Origin: Elysia crispata
Taxonomy: Eukaryota > Mollusca > Gastropoda > Plakobranchidae
Direction of reading: 5' to 3'
Length of the DNA: 64,000 nucleotides
Assembly: GCA_033675545.1 (NCBI GenBank)
Contig: JAWDGP010002623.1
Coordinates: forward strand, 62,001-126,000
The notes beneath the pieces were generated by a model that was given only the letters and a program-made list of their open reading frames with translations, made no database searches and was not told the DNA's origin. How positions within the stretch are numbered: position 1 is the first letter of the stretch; each line of letters starts with the position of its first letter. Positions 26,415 through 50,500 of the stretch are shown piece after piece. The translations under genes were made by a program, and so were the position numbers.

Positions 26415-27159
26415 TTTTGTTTAATTTGGTTTACGTTATATCTAGTGCCTTTAAGTAAAATCGGGAATATTGTTAGATCAATCAAAGTTTCAGAAGCTGA
26501 CTGAATAAGATATAAGTGTGTATTTTTACTAGGCCCTAACCCAGGAAGTATAGATTTTACGTGCGCATGCGCATAAGGAAGTACACCCAAGCAAAAGAAA
26601 AAACTAGGCTAACTTTACAATTTACATGTATGGTATGACTTGTAGCAGGTTTTTTTCTATGAAGAGAGACAAAGGGGGGGGGGGGGGGGGAGAATGGTTT
26701 AGCAGTGAAGTGTTGTCAAAATCCTTTGATGACCTCAGGACCTGTGAAACATTTTTCGCGGTTTTCCCTCTTTTACGGCAAAAAAAAAAACAAACGTCAT
26801 GTTTAATACATCATAATGAGATTCCAGTGTGAAAAAAATGTAAGAATTATTACAGCTTAGCAAACTTTGACAAATAAGATTGATTCAGTCGTAGCCTACC
26901 AACAATTTTTCGTAAATGAAGTCCAACCATTTCATGATTTGGAGAAAAATGAGACTTTGAAACTGAACAAAGGGAAAAAAAATCTTATCTTACGTTATGA
27001 TTAGCTCAACGGTTTCAAAAGAAAAAAAAAGTGAAATTAAAAGTGCGCATTATTCACACAAACCCTCCCTCTTCCCCCCCCCAGTCTCATGCATCTGACT
27101 TCAAAAGTTATGTTACTTATTTATTCTTTTTTCTCCGAAAATCCTTTCGAGTAAATTTC

Positions 27160-27160
<1 letters not shown>

Positions 27161-27231
<71 letters not shown>

Positions 27232-27327
27232 GTTATTATTATTATCATTGTTGTTGTTTTTGTTGTTGTTGTCGTTATCATTATCAGTAGTAGTGATAGT
27301 AGTAGTAGTAGTAGTAATAGTAGTGGT
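27161..27327. repeat. Compound trinucleotide microsatellite (ATT, TTG, AGT)
   Basis: About 70 bases of ATT repeat grade into TTG/GTC-type and then AGT repeats. Long homopolymeric reading frames across it are artefacts. Confidence 0.95.
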
Positions 27328-28103
27328 AACAATCGTCACAGGTGTGGGTTTTTTTTTTTAATTTAAAGATCCTCTCATCTCTTCATCCATGTTACTCTAC
27401 TTAAATAATTTTACATTTTTTGCTCAGCATATAGTAAAAATAAATAAATAAATAACAGGCATTAAAGAAATACATGGACAGTCCGCAAGGGTGCGTTACC
27501 TTGAATATGATAACTCCGAAACTGAAATTACCTTTTATTTTTTATGCACAAATTTATTAACAACTCTAGGGCCTTATTGATAAATTCAAGAAACAAGTAT
27601 CTGCGGGCAACAATGATCATTAACAACACTTTCGTTTACAATCAAGATCAAGATAATTTAGTTATTGCATCAACCACGAAATCAGCCATTTTTTCATGGA
27701 CGAGAAGCATGGACTTCATATTACATGTAAAAGAAACAAGAGAGAGCGCGGGTTTTCGCTGCTGTGAGATTCGGCGACCCGCACTGGAGAGATCAGAGCA
27801 ACCTTTAGAGCAAGATGCAGATTTACTCATTTAGCCCAACTAGTAATTTTCATTGAAAGATTTTTTCCCCATTGTTGTACTATACGATAATATCAAGAAC
27901 GAAAAAAATAATAACATTCTAGCTTACAGAAAACTACAGGCTAGATCTAAGCATGCACACATAACAACCATAATGTAAATCGTGAAAAAAGGTACACGTT
28001 TTAATTTAAAAAAAAAAAAAAATTACAAAGTACACTTTTCGTGAAAAGTATTTACAGGAGAGGAAGAAAAACGGGTAAAGAATTTCAGAGTTGATGAGAC
28101 AGA

Positions 28104-28104
<1 letters not shown>

Positions 28105-28172
<68 letters not shown>
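28105..28172. repeat. AAT microsatellite
   Basis: Uninterrupted AAT repeat of about 22 units, directly followed by an A-rich stretch and the left end of the candidate MITE at 28180. Confidence 0.95.
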
Positions 28173-28175
<3 letters not shown>

Positions 28176-28179
28176 CAAC

Positions 28180-28552
28180 AACAGAGTTGCCAACCCCCCA
28201 AAAATTTTGGGTGCGATTTCAATTTTTTTAGTGAGATATCGCGCCACATGCCAATAAATCCTAAAGATATTTTTATGTTGGCAGTTTTTGTGTTTTAAGT
28301 TTAATATTAAGAGATTACATACCTGAATCTGTTATTGATTTCCATTAGTTACCATCACATCAACTTTAAAAGGTCTCTTTCTCCATGAACTACTCTTTTG
28401 AAACTTGTCACAGAATATGTTATATCATACACTTTATGTACATGTAGAAAATAACGAAAATTTGCGAGATTCGCTGAACTTTCGGGAGAGCAGGAGATTT
28501 AGCTAATTTTCGCGAGTCTAACGAAAAATCGTGAGTTTTGGCAATTCTGTTT
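28180..28552. mobile_element. Candidate MITE with 14-bp TIRs
   Basis: AACAGAGTTGCCAA at 28180-28193 is matched by TTGGCAATTCTGTT at 28539-28552, with one mismatch as an inverted repeat. Just inside, CGATTT and AAATCG motifs also mirror each other. The element is 373 bp with no coding capacity. No clear target duplication is visible; the left flank is microsatellite. Confidence 0.5.
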
Positions 28553-28659
28553 AAATAAATAATGACAATAATATTTACAATTGCTATTTTCATTCTTTTC
28601 ATTTAAGTAGGCTTATTTCATTTATTTATTAAATAAATTTTATTTATGCTTATTGTTGT

Positions 28660-28667
28660 CATCATCA

Positions 28668-28726
<59 letters not shown>

Positions 28727-28729
28727 TTT

Positions 28730-28762
<33 letters not shown>
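28660..28762. repeat. ATT/GTT compound microsatellite
   Basis: A tract of ATT units followed by GTT units. Confidence 0.93.
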
Positions 28763-31700
28763 ACTGCAGTTTTTGTTCATTTTATTTAGTTGCTATTCTT
28801 GTTTTTTATGACTTTATAAATAGTATAATTCAGAATTCTAAATAACTAGTTAGTCTAGTCCTTTCGATTCCATTTTATAATTTATATGTTACGTAAATTT
28901 ATACTTCACATGTATGCATACTATAAACATTCTTTTCATATGGCAGCTTACACCTATAGTCATTCTGCTACAAAAATAACAGAAATAAAATTCATCACTT
29001 AATTGAGATCATGATGCTGTCTCCATCTAGGGAAGAAGCAAATTAAGCTAAATGAATAATTTTGTGTAGCTTTGTTGAAACAATTAGCCACACAGCAGTG
29101 ATGGTTGGTATTTGTTTAATTATTCAAAGCATAGATCATTTTATTTTCTTTTAATTTCACTTAGATGCTCTCAACATAATGGTATGGGAGTCAAATTTTA
29201 GCCCATAACATGGCAGATGTGGAGTCATACTCTCGGAACGTGTCACCTGATCTCACGGAAGATGTTGATATTGGCATTAATCATTTTATATATGTCCAAA
29301 TACAAAGACTTCTAACGCAAAAAAATAGCATATGAAAGGCTTGGCCAACTTGAGTACAGGAAGGATGGATAGAAGATATTAAAGCCTCTTTATTCAGGGT
29401 TTTTTGCTTTTCCTGAACCTGTTATGGATTGATTTTAGTACTTGATACTGAATTATTTTGTATCCCTGCCAATCAAAGGTTAGTCACTTTATTTCTTCCA
29501 TATTCCATAATAATTGTCTAAGTGTCAGCAAGAAGCGCATAAAAGTAACAATTACAAACAATACTCCACATAGAAAAAAGTAAAACAAAAAGAAAGGATA
29601 CCATATGATATTTTTCATTCATCATGTACAGTTTAAAATCCAAATGTTTAAAAATCACACATCAGTGAAATTAACATCTTCTTATATACATTACAAAAAA
29701 AATATGGGGGAAGCAAAAAAGGAATGAGATGAAAGGCAACATAAGTTACTACTCCTCTTTAAAAAAAATATCAATCATATAAAAATAACAAAAACTGTCA
29801 AAACAGATAGATGCAGAAATCAAATATGGATTCAACAAAATCTTCACTGTTGGAAAGTTTTAAACAATCTACTTTTCTCCACGTTAAATAGAAGAGATTT
29901 GAGCTCTTAAGAAATTTCTTTCCCATACAATATGAAACAGTTCAAACCCTTTTATAATGAAAACATTATTTATATTTATGAGAATGAAAGATTGAGATCA
30001 ACTTGAGCACTGTCTATTTTTTTTTATGACCTATAAATTAGAGCAAAAAGGAGATGAAAAAACAGAAGCAATACCACAACATGTCAGAAAAACTGATACT
30101 TGTACACGTATATAAATATAATAAAAAAAATTTTTTTAAGTTTGGGAAACTTCATATATCATAATTTCTAAACCTACAGGACAATCAGAAACTACAGGAC
30201 CGTATCAGGGTGCATTCTTCTTTCCATAGAGCCTAATAAATATACTTGCTGCTTTTATAAAAGATAGTAAAAACTTACAATAAGTGCTGATAAATATCTT
30301 ATGTTATGCTGAGCTGCCACATGGAAAAGTAAAGTAGTTATTGAAACATGAGAGAAAAACAACAAGGCAACAACAGTGAAACAAGCTAGGATAATACTAC
30401 AAGTATTCAAGTCACCAAGTATCAAAACCTTCATCTTTTAGTGGGTCTAAATCCCTTCAAGATGTCAGAAAATGGACCATTGTTGTACTTAAATCACTTT
30501 GGAGATACCAGTGCAAGAAGGAAAAAGTAATAACAAAAATAACAATCAAAGAAACTAACCAAAATGCAACTTTTTGTTTAACAAAGAGCCTAATATTCAA
30601 ACTATCGAAAATTATGAACATTTCTTTCTAAGTTGAGAGGCTAAAGATAAAAATGTACAAGTTCAGTGTTTCCATGGAAAAGATAACATTAACAAAGAAG
30701 AGATCACAGGCTTTTACTACCTACAGAATCATAAAAACACAGTCATGGTCACAAACCTAAAAATTAACCTCACCATCCATGTGAAATTATTCAATAATCC
30801 TGTGTTTTTTCCCACCTAGTCATTTTTCTTCTGAATTTGCCTATTTCATCTAAAAGTGTGCATTATGATTTACATTGTTGCGTTTTTTTTCCCACTCTTA
30901 ATTGTTCTACCGCAATAACTGCTTGTTTAGCACCAATTTTCCTACCAGAGTGTGCAATTATTTATTTTCTGATAAATTCAAAATGAAATATCTTTATAGC
31001 ATTCATGCAGGTCTGAAAAGGGTTGTACCAAATGTCCAATAAACTTTGCCACAACGATAAAAGAAAAACAAAAGATAACACATGGTTGATTGACAAGGGG
31101 TGATTTATCTGTTAAAGCTCAGAAATGTCCATTCATATATTCAGATAAAATATATTAAGTGACCATAAATACATGCACATTTGGTTTAGTCCATAAGGTT
31201 GTACCATTACTAGCAATCAACAATATCTTAAAGTAAATATCTAGGCTAAGTCACACACCAATAGTTCAATCAGTGAATCCATATGCAAGTTTCAAAAAAA
31301 AACTTTATATCTATTGTATCAACAATAACTGTTAATTTTATCATAAAGACAAAAACCTACCCTAGACTTTTTGAGGTAAGATTGAATCTTATCGCTGATT
31401 TTCTAAGGTAATGATATGATGCATGACAATAGATATCATGTAGTTATTGTCGAGGTGATACGATAAATTATCCATGCTGCATCATATCTTGAAGTTAATA
31501 ATTGCAATATGTTTCAGATAAGACTTACCTTAAAATTCAAATTATAAGAATATTTTGTTTTGAAACAATGGACTGAAGGATTTAAATGATAGATTTTGAT
31601 ATCTATAATGGGCTTTTGTTTGAAAAGAAAAAGCTTCAATAATCTGTGCCTGAAAGACTTAAGATAAATCAGAATTTACTTCTCATGTGAACCAGTGATA

Positions 31701-33323
31701 TCTTTGCTTGGTGGAGATAAAACACAATTTATCATATTAATACAGCTTTGCTCCTTCTGCAGTCATATTGATAAAACATAACTATTTAAAATTTTGAAAG
31801 AAACCTTTTCAAAGGCAAATAGAATTCTTTCGTTAATTCTTTGTCCTTTCTGACATTAGCGATTCTGGACTTATCATAAAGTGAGTTCTCCTCATGTGAA
31901 CCTTGAAATTTTAGCTGCACAAAAAAATTAATATTTATTTACCACGTTCAAATTCATGGCTTTCTCTGCTCTAAAACCTGCACATTATTTTTTACAGATG
32001 ATAGATATATTGCATATTTATGCCCTTTTCACAATCTTTAAAATATACAGCATCAGAGCAAGGATAAAAAGCAGCCTTTTTTAAAGTTTATCATTCTTGC
32101 AATGGCTAGTCTTGGTATGGCAGTAGACAATAGCACTTCTTTATTGAACGAGAGACAACAGTCCTAAAATACAAAAGTAACATAAAGATCCACTTTGTTT
32201 ACAGAAAATCCAATATATCAGTTTGTTGAATTTTGAAGAGGAAGGATTTTCTACATCCAGTTTTGTTGCTCCACATTAATCTTTCTTCAGATAGAGGCAC
32301 AGGTTGGAAAACCTATCACCACTCAATATTTCTATGGTTACTCAACATGCACAGATACCCACACTAATCCAGAATGCAAAAAATAATCCTTAGCTTCTTC
32401 AAGGATCCAAGCCCTAATTTAGGTGGTCCAACCCCAAGAGCTACAGGTCATGGCTACATTTTAAAACAATTTTAATCTTTCTTCCATCTATCTACTTAAA
32501 AATATAACAGATGTCATTTAACTCTCTCACTCAAGCATGCTAAATTTTTTTTTGCATTCAGTTTGAGAAAATTTTTTTTTTATAAAATTCATTTGTCAAA
32601 GTATTGTACTTCATTGGACTCTCTTAAATCTGAAATCCAAAACTGGATCGAAAAATTCAGAGTTCTTGATCTGTTCTTTGCAGTTCAATTTAGACTGCCA
32701 AAATCTACTCATTGATTTTTTCTTTTTCTCAGAATATACTGAACCTGCTAAGTGGAGGCATGAGAAACTTTTTTTTTAACCAAATGAGAGAGATGGTTTG
32801 TACCCATTATTGTGATGTCATAATTTTTTTACACAGTATCTCTGCCTCAACTGTTTTAAACCATATTTTGGCCCAAGTTAGGTACCGTGTGAAAAAAAAG
32901 AAAAAACACAAAGTGAGGGCTCAAAAAATATTATGGTTACATCATGTGTTTTAGTTAAACAATGATAATTAATGTTAATTTCATAGCAAAACATCTATAA
33001 ATTTTATCAAAATATTATGTAAGTTAAGCATACACTTGACAGATTATAAAATCAATCACCATTAAAACAAGTTCAAAAGAGTCCATAGAATAATTTTTGC
33101 AGTGTAAAGCAGAAGCAGCAGTGTTGCCAAAGAAAAATCTTTAAAAAAAAAAAGTATAATTTTAAGTCATTGCCTCTACCGCTAAAATTTTTAATCACAA
33201 AATAAGAGAGAGGGTTAATGAGATTGAAATAGGAATAGCCCACTTTCTTTTTTTTACCCACTATAGTTTCATTGGCAAGTAGGCAAGTATTCTCTTTGTG
33301 ACAGCCACTACTGCATTACTTCA

Positions 33324-43112
<9,789 letters not shown>

Positions 43113-43692
43113 TTTCCAGGGAAGAAAATGTCAAGAATGAGCTCGAGAAAAGAGGGTTCAGCCACAAGTCACTCTGATATACTTCAGGAGGAAGTTGGGT
43201 TTTGCCTCCACAAGTAGTGGGTAAAAAAAAGTAGTGGTATTTTTGTTTAAGTAGTGGATAAACTGAGGGGCAGTAGTGGTAGTAGTAGGAAAACAGATTG
43301 CTGCGACCAGGCAGTTCAATATAAAAACAAAAATTAGTAAGAATTTTGAAATTTTAGGATGACATAACAAATTGAAATAACGCTTTTTATGTAAATGAGT
43401 GACCCCCAAAACAACAGTCTTAAACACACGTCTTGAAATTCGTGTTGAATTCAGGGTGTTCTATCTTTACTGAGACCGTTTGAAATAAATCTCTATGATG
43501 TTGATGATGTTCTCTGCCCCCTTTCATTAATCATTTGCAAGGGGTGTTTCGCCGAGATGTATTCTGTGGCTTAAGTTTTTCAGCATCTAAACACAAAGCG
43601 CTGCTTCCGTGCACTCAGTTTGGGTAAATTTATTTAGTATCCCTTTAAAAAAATGGACACTTAGTGCTAGTTCCTCATCTTGCCAATAATGA

Positions 43693-43693
43693 A

Positions 43694-43780
<87 letters not shown>
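43693..43780. repeat. AAT microsatellite
   Basis: About 29 units of AAT, uninterrupted. Confidence 0.96.
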
Positions 43781-43782
<2 letters not shown>

Positions 43783-44171
43783 TAGAACTTCCCAATCAAT
43801 TTAATTGCTCCAAATAGAAAAGATATTCGATTTGGTCTCTGAATCAAAAAAAACAAAAAAACAAAAACAAAAACAAAAACAAGGTTTCGCAGGAAAGGCT
43901 CACGGGCCCTAAGCTAGACTATGACGTACCGGTAATATTTTTAGACTGACCGACATCATTTGCATAAACTCCTCCCACCCAGCGGTACGTAGCATAATCG
44001 CTTTTCGCAAACATGCTAGCCCACTCACCGACAACGTAACTGTTATCTAAGGGTTACATGATGACTGCCAGCAATGCTCTAATGCTATCGGTACTGAGTA
44101 CTAGCCTGCACCAGGTGCAAAGCGCTATGTAGAGTGTATTTCCACTGCTCCACTGCATGCTTACACAGTTA

Positions 44172-44313
44172 CATTACGTAACAATCACATGATCCGAGAC
44201 AGTTTTACTAGAAGCAGCAGATTTCACTGGTCTAAACAGCTGACCAGACTGACCAGGCCTAACGCAGGCCGATTTGCACACGTCACTAGGTAAACCACGT
44301 GATTGTTACGTTA
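44172..44313. repeat. Inverted repeat around ACGTAACAATCAC
   Basis: ACGTAACAATCACATG near 44176-44191 and CACGTGATTGTTACGT near 44295-44311 are inverted copies with one mismatch. They enclose about 100 bp rich in CAGACTGACCAG-type sequence. No transposase is present. Confidence 0.5.
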
Positions 44314-44421
44314 TGACTCATGCTTACGGTACGTAACTCAATCTGCGAAACATGACTACCGCTGGGGCAGTTCTTTGTATCTGCAAATCAACGTTGACTC
44401 TGAAAACAATCATGTGTTAAT

Positions 44422-44569
<148 letters not shown>

Positions 44570-47500
44570 ATTCAGTTCTGACGAACGAAGCAAGTATACA
44601 TGTCAACGTATGAAGAGCTTTTGGCATGTTTTACTTGTCCTTAATTCAAAAATTGCGTCGATTTTCAGATTGATCACTAGAAGCAGAGGCCCTTTGGTAT
44701 TTTTTTCACATTTACACATATTTTGAGAATTTCAGATGGCTTCTAAATTTGCCGTGATAAATGAGTTTGATTTTGTTGTACAAACATTATGATTTCATGA
44801 AATCGTTCTCCTGAAAAAACTGCATGAATCCAGAAAAAGCAAAACATGCCCAAAACGCTTGATGTCTGTTGTATTTTTAGAGTCATTTCTATACCGATAC
44901 AAGTTCCTTGCTGCTTTCTACATGATCTACGGTGTCCATTAAACATAATGCTCGAAAAATTTTTACATCCTCGCCAAGCATAAGTTTTTCAAACTTCTCT
45001 TATACTGCGCAAGTTCGGAAAATGAACGTGTCGAATATTCCGGCATGTCCACATTAGCCAATCTTGACCATTTTCGAACTTAAACAAAACTTTTCTCATC
45101 GCATCCCGCATTACTTACAGCCAAATCCGTCTTCTGATTTTAACCTACAGCATTTCTCATGCCCCAAACTTTTATAAGCACCCCTTGTGCTCGCAAAAAA
45201 AACATATTGGCGAATTTTATTTTACACGGTGACACAGCAGCAAAACTACCACCAACAACACAACTGCAGCTGATACCTACTACCACCACCACTACCACTA
45301 TCATTTCCGCTACTAGTACTACCAACACTACTTGTATAATTACTACTACAGCTGCTGCCCTGCTCCTGTTGCTACTATAACAAATAATTCGTCAACTGCA
45401 ACTGAATCATCTGCTAGCGCTATTGACACCTGCCTTGGCAAAAGCAAATAGTTCTAAAATATCCTCCAAACGCAAGGCCAACAAGGCATTGGAGTCGCTT
45501 TAAAATAACTTTTCAGTCTTATATCCGTGGTAACAAATGGATATTTGGCTATATCTCATGACATTTTCGAGGCTAAATATTTTGCCTTCTTTTCTTTACA
45601 GCCAAATGTATATTGCATTTGCAATCCTTCCTGAATAAACACATACACTTTTTTGTGATTCTATCCAGTGTCAAATTTTTTTGGTAAAAATAAGACAATA
45701 ACATTTCCGACAGCTTTTTATAATGCCAGCTGCTATTATATTTCAAAAACTGATCTCAATATTAGCATTAAAACAGAGAATTACAATGCTCCTCGTAACA
45801 ATGTCACCCTCCCCCCCCCCCTCCTCCTCCTGTTATATTATAGGTATATAGTTTGCCAAACCTCAACATAGTATTTGAAATTGAATTCTTTATATAAACT
45901 GCCTGTTCAAAATTTGTAAACTAGAAATAGAAGTAGTACGTGACTTTTTTTTGTTTATGAAATTTCTTCTTTGTACAAAGTAGTATTTTTTATATTACAA
46001 TTCTACGAAATTTCAGGTATAATTATTTCTCACTTTTTAGTTTCAAAACGAACGACTTTTCTCATCCTTTATGTTGAATATTGTAATTATTTTTATAAAT
46101 AAATTATACATTGATGGTTCTATGTAGATATATGACTGCAAATGTTTCTCTTACATTAATTTGCAAATTATTCTCTGAAAGATTACAAAAAGTTGTATAG
46201 CACATAGAGCATCACAATTTCTATGAGTATTATAATTAACTGATACTATTCTTGTTGGTGCAATCACTATCATAATTATTGATTCTATTATTGAAAAAAT
46301 TATTACAAGTCATTCGCATCTTCCTTAGCTTCTAACTTCGTTGTCATTTTATAAGTTTTGCTTCCTTTTTTTTTGTCTTTCTTCTTTTATCCTGTATTCT
46401 GTTGATGGAAAGTGATGGAAACAATATTGCACCATATTTTCCCCTGTAAAGCACTTTTTTTCTTTTTCTTTTTAAAGAGCAATGGTTTTACATAAATCCT
46501 GTAACAACTTGTTTACTAACAACGCCATTTCAATAAGCCAAATCTTTCTCTCAGCCCTTCAACTCAAAGATTTTCTGAAGTAAAGTTGATGTCAATGTGA
46601 TCATAAAATTACATTACCAATTTAATCTAGCAAAAGACTTTAACATTGATGGCAGTCCTGTTTCCAAGCCATGGGAAAAATAGTTCTCATCATTTTCATT
46701 GTCTGTAATTTGCTGCAGACAAATAAAGATTTGTACTTTTTAAGTCAAAGGTCTTGAAAATCTTGATCACAACTCTTCCTTTTCTCAATTCATTCATTTG
46801 TGTTACAAGATAGCATCAATCACCCGTTGATGGCAACATGTCAAAATAAAGCAGTATTTAAAAAAATCTATCTTTTGATAATCTCTTGACATATTTTTTC
46901 AATTCTTTGTACATGTTGTATGAAATATTACATTTTCTGAAAAATTTGTCAAAAAAAAAAAGAAAATCGAACACTTTTGGTCACCGACTTTGTATTTTTA
47001 TTAGACACTAACATCAAGAGATTCACAACACTAGGCAGAACAGAAAAGGATTAAATGAAGCCAAAAAGCTTAACAAATTACATCACATGATAGTTCTGTA
47101 GTTAACAGTACAATAAATTATACACATCGGCTATCTCATATCCAAGCACACACAGCCTCTTTGCAATTACAGCAAAATAAAATAACTGATTTGCCAAAGA
47201 AATATCATAATGTTTAAATGCCATTGATAACTTGAAAAAATAATCCCATCCAAAGAAACGGTTCTCAAAATAATTATTAAAGGGTAAAAACTTGCCTTGA
47301 GGTCCTAAAATTATCTATTTTTAGTATTGCTGAATATATCTAAATGAAACAAAGTGACATGAAATACTGCAAAATCTTTCAAATGCTTTTTAAATCAATA
47401 ATGTTCTTAAACTTTTTTTCCGCAAACCATGTATTTTCTACTGAGAACTCTTTCAATTTCAGCTCCTTAAATTTATAGGAATTGCTACATACTGTTTCAC

Positions 47501-50500
47501 TCAGAAAGTGTCATTCATTATTGATTGGGCTACCTTCAGTCTTATCTAAATGGCAAGAAATAAGAGTTATTGAAACTCTTAGTGGCAAATGCTTTATAGC
47601 ATTAACATTATGAAACAAATCTTATAGATCTGAAGCAAAATTCATTTGCTTTTGTTTTGCGTGATAATTGTGAAAGCTTTGGCATCAGAATTGGGTTGTG
47701 TATATTGAATTAAAATAGCATTATCATCAATATGGGCAACAAACACAATTAATAAAAAAAACAGTTAAAAACATTTAAGAGAATGATCTCTAAAATGTGA
47801 TCTCTTTTGACATACATGTTTAATGATTTAAAAAAATGGTTAAAAGTACTGATCACAGAATAAATGAAAGTATTTAAAATATCAAAGTAATCTTCTTGTG
47901 AATTTCATCATGTTTTGAAATAACCCCAATTCTAATTACAAAAATATGTGACTACTATATGCCTAACTCTGATACTCAATTCTATTATAACATATGCATT
48001 GACAACTGCACTTGCCAAAAAGATCATGTCCATCCAGTCCTCCTCCGTTCACATAAATTTAGAGCATTTTTACACCTAAAGTATTTCATAATTCTATCTT
48101 ATGAAAATGAGCCGCATAATTGCCAAAAGAAGAATTCTAACTACATAAATACCAATGTGTTCCTTCAACTAAAAGAGCTTCTTTCTCCATATCTTGATGT
48201 GCATTTTAAATTGTTTACCCTTACACTTTAAGACAAGGTTTTCTGCCTTTAATATCAATGGCTTCCTAAATAGTTTGTGTGTATCTGACATTTTGCCTAA
48301 AGGAATTTTCTCTAAAAATAAAAAAAGGAAAACAGGACATGTGATTATCTGAATTTAATCAAGAAACTTAGGTAACACAGATATTGGCAGTCATGGGTAA
48401 TAATCAAATCTTTTTTAGCTTAAACTTTAAGAATTGAAGAAGCTGTCAAGATAGTTTATTATATGGTGCACTGTAGAATATACAAAAAGCCAAAAACACA
48501 ACTGGGCATTATTTACAGATAAAAAATACAAAAAAAAAGATGGAAAAAAATGAAAGAAATGAACAAATTGTTCAGGGGACGTATTCATAGATATGAAATT
48601 CACACAATTGCATGTTATTATACTTAACTCAACAGCTTTACACGGGCGTCAAATTACAACTGTTTACTGCTGCTTGAAATTTTAGTTTTCTCACTCCCTA
48701 CTTTCATCTTAAAACATACAGATGAGTCAGAGGAAATTTAAAATGAATTTAATTTAAATTAAATTTCATCTGGTGCAGATCATATGAAATTTAGGATTAC
48801 AGAAACTTTTCAACATACTCTCACTTATACAATCATTGTCAATATGTAATGCTTTACCTACAGTAACAAAATATCCACTAAGTGAATTTACTAAAGTTAC
48901 AGATCCTATTATTTTCACTTCCATTATCAAACATGGCTTTGAAATTAAGTAATAACTTAACCTAAATTTTCACAAATGGAAACAAACAAAATATTAGTAA
49001 GCCTATTCACATACACTGCAGTATAAAGCAATGTTGAATTACATTTAGTTTATACAGATGCAGATATATAAATATATATAATATAACATATTATACATAT
49101 CAGCAATACTGGTTATGCAAAGTATGACCAAGCTGTTTTTTACAACAAAATTCGTGTTAAGCAACTATAAAGTAAAGGATACAGCACCATCTTGACTGCT
49201 GAAAAAGGTTGATTTTACTTCATTCTGCATCAAATTTTTAATTGAAAAACAAAACAAAACAAAACAAAAACCAAAAAACTATAAAGCAGAAAAAAGAATA
49301 AAAGCACATTGAAAAATAAAATGAAGAAAAAAGTGGTAAGAGGAATTAAAAGACAAAGCACTTATATTTATAGCTGTACAAATGTCGGTTCTTTCGTATT
49401 GTCTCATGCACAGTTACAAATGAAATATATGGAATTATTGGTGATAAAATGCATCTACATAAAAAAGTCTTGTCAACATGTAAATGGAAAGCCTGACTAA
49501 AACCTAAAACAAATAATCTATAGCTTCAGTGATCAGAGAGCATTATATTAAATTAGATACTTAAAAAAAAAGCAAAGAAATGAAAGAAGAAAAAATTTTG
49601 CACACACTTTGAATTCTGGCATTTTTTTAAATTAATGATGTATGTGCAATACAAAGTCTAGAATTATCTCAGCCAGGGTAAATGCAATATGGCTAGATTC
49701 AGCATAAACTGAGATTGGTCGCCAGTGTGGACTGAAAATCAATTTGCAGAGCACAAAAATCTCCAAGAAAGCCTAACTGCGTAATGTGTCCAACAAAAGG
49801 CACATTGTTTATATAGTACATGGAGCACACCTAAATTGAAGTCTATTTTGGAAAGCACCCAAAATCTCTGGAGACAAATAATGTCTGATTTGTATAGAGT
49901 AAAATTGTTTAAAAAAAACCCCTCAAACTCTTGAAGAAGTATTATATTATGAACTGCATCTGGCCTACATTTAAGTATTTTCATGGCCATCTACATCAAA
50001 ATGTTACTAAAGGCAAAACGAATTTTGGAGACAATATAAGCAAATAAAAACATGTCTGGATGAAATTCATGTGACAGTTGCCTAGGTGGTATATTTGAAC
50101 AACTCTTTACCATGTTTATGGAAAACAAAACCTTCAAATCAATTTTGTTTCATCATTCCTACTTCTACATTTTAAGTTTAATGTAAAACACACCTTAAAC
50201 ATGCTCCAACAGCAAAACAGTTGTCATGAAGATTGGAGATGTAATATTTTGTTCAACAAAAAATTTAGGAGCAACAACTATGCTCAAATATAGTACAAGA
50301 AAATCACATTTAAATTAATCAATTTCTAAAAATTTGCTTTCTGATTAGTTTGTAGGAGAAACATATTGAGAAACTTAAAATAAATTGTGATTTTCCTTTT
50401 TCTGTTTTAATGAGATGTAATATAATGCATTTCTTTAATGACAAGTATTGCAAAGAAATGTGAAAAAAATAAGGAAAAGTAACACTCCCATGCATTGCAT

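Larger units (their letters stand above)
26415..33323. other. Intergenic region between UBE2D copies A and B
   Basis: It contains the upstream region of copy A and the 3' flank of copy B. It holds a poly-G run near 26672-26690, three trinucleotide microsatellites and one candidate MITE (28180-28552). A CpG-richer patch at 27735-27815 has no convincing coding frame. From about 29000 to 33300 I see only AT-rich unique-looking sequence, part of which is probably the 3' UTR of copy B. Confidence 0.5.

Noticed and set aside
27031-27366. Long open frames of poly-Ile, poly-Asn or poly-Leu on both strands
   Set aside because: They are translations of the ATT/AGT microsatellite; the same applies to frames at 28023-28247, 43587-43856, 44303-44627 and 33603-33932.
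27544-27834. Open frames on both strands in a CpG-richer patch
   Set aside because: Neither has a domain or splice partners, and overlapping opposite frames suggest chance.
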